A program made the position numbers and the translations under genes. From Duganella margarita (lineage in GTDB: Bacteria > Pseudomonadota > Gammaproteobacteria > Burkholderiales > Burkholderiaceae_D), in assembly GCF_009857535.1 (NCBI RefSeq), contig NZ_WWCS01000026.1:1-60464 (forward strand): 60,464 nucleotides of DNA, read 5' to 3'. Below the pieces are notes generated by a model that was given only the letters and a program-made list of their open reading frames with translations, had not been told where the DNA came from and searched no databases. Within the stretch, counting starts at the first letter, position 1. Each line of letters opens with the position of its first letter. Shown piece after piece: positions 31,877 to 38,510 of this stretch.

Positions 31877-34081
31877 CTACATTCCATTTGGAAACTTAAT
31901 TACAAAGGTTGTTTCAATAGCGTGATCTTCATAATAGATATCGCCTTTGCTCGCTCGGCAAGCTTCTCTTGCGATAAGCAGACCTAGTCCATGCCCCTCA
32001 CTCTTCAACGTAAAGCCAGCATCAAAAAGCTTTTGGGAATTTTCCAGATCTATCAAAGGGCCATTATTCGATATCGAAATTAAACTTTCATTTTTGCTTA
32101 CTGAAAACAAGATGCCTATTTTTTTATCATTTTTTGTTACTGTTGATAACCAATGTATAGCATTATCTAGTATGTTGAGCAACGAACTTTGTAAGTCGCC
32201 CTTATAGCCATAACCAAATACAGGGTTATCGCCAGAATAGGTAACTTCGATACCATTTTCAATAAGCGAGTCACGCAAAAAATCGACTGCAGTTTCTACA
32301 ACTTCCTGAATTAAGAATTTGCCTGGTTTTCCTCTACGACGCCCAGACACAGGATCTAAAGCTTTAAATAGTGAGCTTAATCCTTTTACTCCAGTATTGA
32401 TTGTTTCTGCATGAATTGGATAATACTTCCTTATGACTTCGCCCTTAGTTGTTTGATCGAATAAAGCGTCTTTCCCTTCAACCAATGACACAGCAGCATA
32501 TGACATTGGCTCCAGATAGCGTCTTCCATCATGAATTACACGTGCCACGACCATTCCCAACGCCGACGTAGATTCAAGCAACTTCTTATAGGCATCGATT
32601 TCATCAAGAGATTTAGTTAAGGCATCAGATTCTTTTTTTATCTTTTCTAAAAATATTTTTCTATTTTCAAGAGGTAGCGCTTGTGCTGCGGTTACCAAGC
32701 TGCTTAGATTTGCTAGTTCTTTAATATGAGCGACATCTCCTACAGGTTTCCGACTTAGGCCAGCATTTTGTCGATAGTCGAAACGTTTCTCTTCGGCTCG
32801 TACAAGAGTTGCTGTGATTAAGCCGCGCAATCGTTCGAATGCGCCATTGTGCTCAAACCCCTCACGGCTACTTCTTTCTATGAGGTTTGATAGCGCCTCG
32901 TCCGCAATGAAAATTTGTCCTGACGTCTGGGTATGCCCTATCCTTTTCGAAGGCTCTTGGATTCTCCGACTTTCAAGCATAAGCCAGTCATTTTCAGCTT
33001 CACCATAGGGACGAATTCTAAAACCATCGCGATACACAGCAATACCAGCATTTTCGTTTAATATTTGCCTTGCTCTACGAACCCCTATTTTTTTTACGTC
33101 AAGGCCCATTCGCTGAAATAATGCTTCTACCGCCTCTGGTTCTCTATCATAAATTTGAATTCGGATGGAAAATGGCCCACACTTTTCTTCGTCTGAACCC
33201 ATCGGTGAGGGAGGAATACTTATCTTTTGTGAAACGTTATCGCCTCGTTCTATTTGAAACTGGCCTTCGAACCCACCAAGAGAATCATATTTCCCAGTTA
33301 GAACATAATCCGCCTTGTCCTGAATCTGATATGGTTTGATTAATGCATAAGTTTCGTCTACATATATTATTTCCGAGTTGGTTTCTGCTATGGATTTTCG
33401 TAAAATATCGTCCCCATCGATACCGGAACTGGAATCTTCTGTATTTGTTTTTTTAAATTCAGAGAGATCGAGATAAATATTAAAGTCACCTCTTACATCT
33501 GTTGGTGATATTAAACGACGCAACTCACCTATTATTTTTTCTAAACTCTTTTCTGTCCAGGCAACACGTGAATCGTTAATTTTTACCGAGAAACCGGTTG
33601 AATTTTTACCTTTAAGGTATTGAGAATGTAGTGGAATATCCAGATCCTCTAAGTATTTGCTCGATTCAAAGTCTCGCCAATCTACTGTAAGCTCAGTCTT
33701 CTCATAATTATCTTTAACATAGGCAATAGAGCTGATGGTAGTTAAACTACCCAATCTAGCTGAAGCAAATCGCCCAATACCTTTTGCACCCAGCATAATC
33801 CGTTTTCCAGATCGGCTAAAACGATTATTTTTTTTCTCATCAGTTGCAGGTTCAAACCATTTACATTCAATCTCTGACTCAGTCATCCCATGACCATTAT
33901 CAAAAACGTGAACTAATCCATCAGGATAGGAATCACATTTTGGGGCGATCTTAATTTTTATCCAAGTAGAGTCGGCGTCATAAGAGTTTTTCACTAGTTC
34001 GATTAGTGCAGCCTCTGGGCCGCTAATTAATTGGTCTCCTATAGTGCGGATAATCCTTGCACGTGGTTTTAGCTTTGCCAT
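31877..34081 (-). CDS. Protein with two GHKL ATPase modules (MORC/HSP90-like plus histidine-kinase-like)
   Basis: The 734-residue protein has two ATP-binding GHKL modules. The first, at the N-terminus, is MutL/HSP90/MORC-like: N-box ELVKNSYDA (Glu28, Asn32, Asp35), DNGHG at 61-65 and GAKGIG at 98-103. The second, at the C-terminus, looks like a histidine-kinase catalytic domain: LLNILDNAIHW near 635-645, SNNGP near 672 and GHGLGLLIA near 696-704. Between them a helical segment has His517 (ARVIHDGRRYLEPM), a possible phosphoacceptor. An AGGAAAC site precedes the ATG. The receiver gene follows two bases later. GHKL ATPases with C5 methylases and Vsr are known in restriction systems (Iyer, Abhiman and Aravind 2008); the double-module form is the notable part. 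Confidence 0.85.
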   Translation of the reverse strand: MAKLKPRARIIRTIGDQLISGPEAALIELVKNSYDADSTWIKIKIAPKCDSYPDGLVHVFDNGHGMTESEIECKWFEPATDEKKNNRFSRSGKRIMLGAKGIGRFASARLGSLTTISSIAYVKDNYEKTELTVDWRDFESSKYLEDLDIPLHSQYLKGKNSTGFSVKINDSRVAWTEKSLEKIIGELRRLISPTDVRGDFNIYLDLSEFKKTNTEDSSSGIDGDDILRKSIAETNSEIIYVDETYALIKPYQIQDKADYVLTGKYDSLGGFEGQFQIERGDNVSQKISIPPSPMGSDEEKCGPFSIRIQIYDREPEAVEALFQRMGLDVKKIGVRRARQILNENAGIAVYRDGFRIRPYGEAENDWLMLESRRIQEPSKRIGHTQTSGQIFIADEALSNLIERSSREGFEHNGAFERLRGLITATLVRAEEKRFDYRQNAGLSRKPVGDVAHIKELANLSSLVTAAQALPLENRKIFLEKIKKESDALTKSLDEIDAYKKLLESTSALGMVVARVIHDGRRYLEPMSYAAVSLVEGKDALFDQTTKGEVIRKYYPIHAETINTGVKGLSSLFKALDPVSGRRRGKPGKFLIQEVVETAVDFLRDSLIENGIEVTYSGDNPVFGYGYKGDLQSSLLNILDNAIHWLSTVTKNDKKIGILFSVSKNESLISISNNGPLIDLENSQKLFDAGFTLKSEGHGLGLLIAREACRASKGDIYYEDHAIETTFVIKFPNGM

Positions 34082-34096
34082 AAGTTTCCTATTAAT

Positions 34097-35161
34097 TTAT
34101 CGTTGTGATGATAGCCATGAACATAAAATGCGCCACCGTTCCCGAATCGAGTTTGCATCATTTGTCCCTTGCTGGGATAGACGATCAAATTCCAGTAAGT
34201 CAAAATTAGCCTTGGAAATATCTAACTCTGCTTTTGACCGGTTATCTAATCTGAGTTTATTGAATTTATCTAATTTAGATCGCGTAAATTTATGCGTCAG
34301 CGATTTTCTCTGAAGCATAGAAAATACGAATGCGTAAATGACAATTGAAGCTTGCGCTTGCAGCAAAACGTCTCGATCAAGAAAAATAGGTGTAATATTA
34401 TCCAAAAGTCTCTCTACTTCGTCTTTTAAATTTTTCACATATTTGGTGTTTCCATTTTTAAAGTCTTTTGTAAAACTATCTAAGAAAGGCTTTTTTGTAT
34501 CGATTATTTTGTCTTCTCGAAGATTATGAGCGACATACAAAAGCCTAACAGCCACTTCTTTTTTTTGTAGACGCTTATCATTGAATCTGACTTTTTTTTG
34601 AAAGAAATCGTGACATGATACCGCGTCAATAGCTTTAACAAGATCTCCCCCAATTGCACGCCGCTTTTCTGCTGAATTAAGTGGAACTGCCTCGTTTAGT
34701 CTAGAAAACATATCTTCTATTAATTCGATGTCATCTGTCTGAACGGTAATTATCGGTAAGCTAAATGCGTCAAAGCGGCTTTTAATTTTTGGATATTTTT
34801 GGGCGAGCTCGTTGTAAGTCATTCCTGCAGCTCTAACTTTGGGATCTTCAAAATATTCAAAGTATTCACTTAACGGAAAGCTTCCTTCAATAAATTTTAC
34901 GATGCTTTCTAGTCTTTGCCGACCATCTATTATCGCGTATTCTTTTTTTCTTTTTTTTGCTTCTGCTCGACTATACTTATGAAAATAAATTTTAGGTATG
35001 TCGTAACGGTTAATAATAGAATCAATTAAAAGTTGTTTTTTTTCCAAAGACCATACTTCTCCATTTCTTTGATATGGTGGATCCCTTAAAATTAGGTCCC
35101 ATTCATTGTATATACTCTGAATAGTGCTATGAGCCAAGGCGCTAGTCTCGATTATATTCAT
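34097..35161 (-). CDS. DUF262 (ParB/GmrS-like) protein
   Basis: The 354-residue protein has the DUF262 signature: DPPYQRNGEVWSLEKKQLLIDSI (residues 27-49), then IIDGRQRLESI (78-88) with the Asp-Gly-x-Arg-x-Arg motif, and FSRLNEAVPLNSAEKRRAI. The C-terminal LLEFDRLSQQGTNDANSI segment is typical of stand-alone DUF262 proteins; the HNH nuclease domain (DUF1524) of GmrSD enzymes is absent. DUF262 folds like ParB and binds or hydrolyses nucleotides in type IV restriction enzymes and other defence proteins. Its start overlaps the FRG gene by four bases (ATGA). I infer a nucleotide-dependent sensor or nuclease-regulator role. Confidence 0.85.
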   Translation of the reverse strand: MNIIETSALAHSTIQSIYNEWDLILRDPPYQRNGEVWSLEKKQLLIDSIINRYDIPKIYFHKYSRAEAKKRKKEYAIIDGRQRLESIVKFIEGSFPLSEYFEYFEDPKVRAAGMTYNELAQKYPKIKSRFDAFSLPIITVQTDDIELIEDMFSRLNEAVPLNSAEKRRAIGGDLVKAIDAVSCHDFFQKKVRFNDKRLQKKEVAVRLLYVAHNLREDKIIDTKKPFLDSFTKDFKNGNTKYVKNLKDEVERLLDNITPIFLDRDVLLQAQASIVIYAFVFSMLQRKSLTHKFTRSKLDKFNKLRLDNRSKAELDISKANFDLLEFDRLSQQGTNDANSIRERWRILCSWLSSQR

Positions 35162-35892
35162 TTCAACGTATCCTTTAGCTCTTGACCTATGCTTGAAAGT
35201 TCAGGAAAAACTTGAAATCGGTTAATTCCTAATATTTTTAGCTCTTCTCTAATGTTGTTTTTATTTTTTGATGGAATAGTAAATTTTAAGCAATGCGATT
35301 TACTGTCAATTTCTTCTATTGGCGTTTTCTTTAGATGACTTATCGTGAATACACCTAGTTGCGCTTGAATTCTTGGATTATTTCTTGTCGCGATTACAGC
35401 GATAGGAAGTATTCCGTTATCTTTTCCCTTGCTATAAGAAATAACCGAATAATTCGCTAACCAGTCGTCTTCAAACGACGGGATATACACTCTAGATTCT
35501 GTTGACAGTTTGTTTAATTCGTGGGGAAATAGAACCCACAGAGCTCCATCTTTTTTCGATTTTTTGTCTTCCACCGCAAAATAAAGTGCAATCAGAGGAT
35601 TTTCGGTCCAATCCAGAAGGCGAGTTGGAACTCCATAATGCTGCATCAGAAACATCCAGCCGAAGTCGTAAGGCATGGCGGGAGCTTTCTCCAATAACAA
35701 ATTTGCATTTTGTCTAAATCGTCCTAATAGTTCGATTTCTCCTACAGGTTTCTTCAATCTGTCATAGTTTGGTTGCAGTTTCCAATCAGCATTGGCGTGA
35801 CCGCGGAACCACTGCGGACCACAATTCGGGACTGTGATTGCTCGCAACTCGCCGATTAGATCGGATACTGAGGTAATCGCTTTGGTAGTCAT
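35158..35892 (-). CDS. FRG-domain protein, first gene of the four-gene operon
   Basis: The 244-residue protein has the FRG domain: QWFRGHANADWKLQPNYDR (residues 27-45, with the name-giving Phe-Arg-Gly) and FLMQHYGVPTRLLDWTENPLIALYFAVED (81-109). FRG proteins are common in defence islands and phage-like elements, but their biochemical activity is not established to my knowledge. It leads the leftward operon with a GAGG site six bases before the ATG. The upstream AT-rich spacer shared with the divergent methyltransferase gene would hold both promoters. Base composition is far more AT-rich than the host genes, indicating transfer. Confidence 0.88.
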   Translation of the reverse strand: MTTKAITSVSDLIGELRAITVPNCGPQWFRGHANADWKLQPNYDRLKKPVGEIELLGRFRQNANLLLEKAPAMPYDFGWMFLMQHYGVPTRLLDWTENPLIALYFAVEDKKSKKDGALWVLFPHELNKLSTESRVYIPSFEDDWLANYSVISYSKGKDNGILPIAVIATRNNPRIQAQLGVFTISHLKKTPIEEIDSKSHCLKFTIPSKNKNNIREELKILGINRFQVFPELSSIGQELKDTLK

Positions 35893-36464
35893 AAAGCCTC
35901 ATTTCTGTTTTGCTACTAATGTTACCTTAAAGCAGATTGCATAGGGCAAGAAATAGCTACTCATGGTAATAAATTATTAGCTATCGGTCTGCAATTAACC
36001 GAGAGCGATTCCTAACTTCTATGATCCGAAGTTGACGTATCTAGTCAGATGATGACCCTAACTGGCGTAATGATCTATATTTGCTGGCGTTGTCTCGCTG
36101 GCAGGCAGTTTTTCGTGGTTGTCGTTTGGAAGCGCTCGTAATAGTCACGAAATTTCACCGGTATGCTTCGGGATTTGCTTCAAGAATTACTGCCTGACGG
36201 AAGCGCAAAGCTAACGATCTAAGATCGGGCTTGACTTCTGGGGGCGATGGCAGGAAGAGCTCTATGCCCAACCCATTCGAGGGTAAATAGCAGTGGACTT
36301 GCAAAAATAGCATGATGTGAGTTGCGCTTATTGCACGGTGCGGTGCTAAGAGCGTAAATGCATACATAGATTTGTGCTTTACGTGATGTGCCGGATGGTT
36401 TTTGTTGTTATGATTACGGGTTGTAATATAAAGCCATATTGGCATACTTTGCCTGAAACTATAC
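35893..36464. other. Divergent intergenic region without a recognised gene
   Basis: This 572-base stretch separates the FRG operon from the second methyltransferase. No reading frame in it gives a recognisable protein. A 105-codon minus-strand frame (36155-36472) ends in ALRFRQAVILEANPEAYR, and a shift of one base there continues as KFRDYYERFQ, so a decayed gene is possible, but I cannot identify it. Base composition is more mixed than in the flanking AT-rich genes. Promoters for both divergent transcripts must lie here; I see no convincing pair of boxes. Confidence 0.5.
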
Positions 36465-38009
36465 ATGACCATAAAAATCGTCGACCTCTTTGCAGGTCCA
36501 GGGGGGCTTGGGGAAGGGTTTTCTTCGTTAGACAGCGGTCAAGTTTTTAAGATACTTGTCTCAGCGGAGATGGAGCAGTCTGCACATGCGACTTTACGTC
36601 TCAGAAGTTTTTTTCGATTAATTCGTGATGACGCTCGAGCTCTGGCGGGATACTATAGATTTTGCAACGGTGAAGCCGAACTTCCGTACGATCGAGACTC
36701 ACAAAAGTCTTGGGAGGAGGCCGGGTTGGAAGCAAGGTGCTTAACCTTGGGGGTTAAGGCAGACAATGATGCGTTAGATTTGTGCTTGGATGAGCATCTT
36801 AAGCACACGGAGCCGTGGGTATTAATTGGCGGACCGCCTTGCCAAGCATATTCAATTGTTGGTCGTGCTAGAAATAGCGGTACTCCGAGTTATAAGCCGG
36901 AAAATGATCATCGACATTTTCTTTATAAAGAATATCTCAGGATTATCCGTGACCGTCGACCTCCTGTTTTTGTAATGGAAAACGTTTTAGGTATTCTTTC
37001 TGCAAAAATTTCAGGAGGGAAGATATTTCATGATATCTTGCGTGATTTGTCGGACCCTGACGGAGTGTTCCATGAGGGAACAGGCCAACCTGGATATCGT
37101 ATTCATTCGTTAGTATCCGATACTCATTATCAGTCCGGCATGGATCCTGCCGAGATTGATCCCAGACAGTTCGTCGTTAAATCTGAAGATTATGGTATTC
37201 CTCAAGCAAGGCATCGAGTAATTTTACTCGGTATTCGAGAGGATATTAATGTCGATTTCACAAGGTTAAATACTTCTGCACAGGTAACGGTCGCTTCAGT
37301 GATATCTGATTTACCCAAACTCCGTAGCCGAGCCACAAAGACTGTGGATTCGAACGACTTATGGGCAGAAACCGTAAGAGCACATTTAAATGAACTTGCG
37401 CAGGATGCCGATCATAAGAAAATGCGGCGGTTGGCCGCAAGCTTAAAAAAATCCGCGAGGCAAGTTCGTAAGAATTTGACTCAAGGGCAGTTACGTTTGC
37501 CCAAGAAGAATAAGCGACGATCACTTAATTATGCTCCGGACTGGTATTTGGATGCACAACTAAAGGTTTGGCTAAATCACGAAGCCAGAAGTCATATGTC
37601 AAGTGACCTTCGGCGCTACGCATTTGCCGCAACCTATGCTCGACTAAATAACCGATCGCCCACAGGTCATGAAAATTTTTCACTTAGTGGGCTTGCCCCC
37701 AATCATAAAAATTGGAAAAGTGGAAAATTTTCAGACCGCTTTAGGGTGCAGCGAAAAAATGCACCGTCTACTACTATTACAAGCCATATAGCTAAAGATG
37801 GGCATTATTTTATTCATCCTGATCCATCTCAATGTAGAAGTTTAACTGTACGGGAGGCCGCACGACTCCAAACTTTCCCCGATAATTATTTTTTTCAGGG
37901 GAATAAGACTCAGCAATACCATCAAGTAGGTAATGCGGTTCCTCCGTTGCTTGCACGTAGCATAGCTAATATAGTTAAAGAAATACTGCGAACAACAGAA
38001 AAACCCTAG
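36465..38009 (+). CDS. Second DNA cytosine-C5 methyltransferase
   Basis: The 514-residue enzyme has VDLFAGPGGLGEGF at the start (FAGPGG 9-14), the catalytic PCQ at 125-127 (Cys126), MENVLGI at 171-177, and the C-terminal SLTVREAARLQTFPDNYFF with HQVGNAVPPLLAR. The about 80 residues inserted between motifs I and IV and the long target-recognition region make it larger than many family members and clearly different from the first methyltransferase. No restriction nuclease of a known family is next to it. The divergent FRG-DUF262-GHKL-receiver operon is therefore the candidate effector side that it protects against. It is AT-rich like that operon. Confidence 0.93.
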   Translation: MTIKIVDLFAGPGGLGEGFSSLDSGQVFKILVSAEMEQSAHATLRLRSFFRLIRDDARALAGYYRFCNGEAELPYDRDSQKSWEEAGLEARCLTLGVKADNDALDLCLDEHLKHTEPWVLIGGPPCQAYSIVGRARNSGTPSYKPENDHRHFLYKEYLRIIRDRRPPVFVMENVLGILSAKISGGKIFHDILRDLSDPDGVFHEGTGQPGYRIHSLVSDTHYQSGMDPAEIDPRQFVVKSEDYGIPQARHRVILLGIREDINVDFTRLNTSAQVTVASVISDLPKLRSRATKTVDSNDLWAETVRAHLNELAQDADHKKMRRLAASLKKSARQVRKNLTQGQLRLPKKNKRRSLNYAPDWYLDAQLKVWLNHEARSHMSSDLRRYAFAATYARLNNRSPTGHENFSLSGLAPNHKNWKSGKFSDRFRVQRKNAPSTTITSHIAKDGHYFIHPDPSQCRSLTVREAARLQTFPDNYFFQGNKTQQYHQVGNAVPPLLARSIANIVKEILRTTEKP

Positions 38010-38020
38010 TTGTGATTCAC

Positions 38021-38047
38021 CAAAAAAGGCTGTTAAAAAAACAGCCT
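38021..38047 (-). terminator. Rho-independent terminator, leftward
   Basis: An eight-base perfect stem (AGGCTGTT/AACAGCCT, 38027-38034 with 38040-38047) has a five-base loop. On the minus strand it is followed by a run of six T, so it would end leftward transcription arriving from the region to its right. The T run is missing on the plus strand, so it would be a poorer terminator for the methyltransferase gene just to its left. Confidence 0.75.
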
Positions 38048-38107
38048 ATAAAGTGGTTGTAAATATTTTCACCATGCAGCGTATCGATAATATGCAGTGG
38101 GGCGACT

Positions 38108-38206
38108 TCATATATCTAGAATTAACGCCTTGAAAACCTGATTCGCTGCAGTCGTGTCGTCTATCGCTACCTTAGCACGGTGCACGGGGAGTCCTGTGGC
38201 ACAGTA
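38108..38206 (-). pseudogene. Possible C-terminal scrap of a 3'-5' exonuclease gene
   Basis: A 32-codon minus-strand stretch reads LPVHRAKVAIDDTTAANQV and ends FKALILDI before a TGA at 38108-38110. The His-Arg-Ala...Asp...Ala-Ala pattern recalls the last motif of DnaQ-like exonucleases, but this is recognition by eye of a very short segment. The leftward terminator at 38021-38047 lies where such a gene would end, which is the main support. An in-frame stop lies just upstream, so any such gene is destroyed. The rest of 38048-38453 shows only a weak 67-codon frame (38236-38439) that I cannot assign. Confidence 0.25.
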
Positions 38207-38453
38207 TCATGTAAGCACCACCGCCTAGGAAACCGTTGGGCTCTTCTCACTCTACATTGATTAAGGATACTACAACCAGCACGGCGCCGGCATTGGCGAA
38301 ATTCGCGGCGGCTGGCAGGCCGCGATATAACTTATTAGAGAAGGGGGCGTTGCTTACTGATGACGCCAGCGTACTGGACGCGGCGGTGAGTGTGAAATAC
38401 GTTGAACTTACCTCGTTTGTTACATTGAATAATTTCTAAGAGTTTTTGAGGCA

Positions 38454-38490
38454 CAAACAAAAACGCCACAATCATGAATGACGGTGGCGT
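38454..38490 (-). terminator. Rho-independent terminator of gyrB
   Basis: On the minus strand, 21 bases beyond the gyrB stop, ACGCCAC and GTGGCGT (38484-38490 and 38463-38469) form a seven-base stem around a 14-base loop, followed directly by TTTTTGTTTG. This is a normal intrinsic terminator for the leftward gyrB transcript. Confidence 0.8.
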
Positions 38491-38510
38491 CTTCAATTAA
38501 GCGTCGTCGC

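Noticed and set aside
36155..36472. A 105-codon minus-strand frame in the FRG-methyltransferase gap
   Set aside because: Its end looks slightly protein-like, but no family is recognisable and the start overlaps the methyltransferase start. Kept only as a remark.
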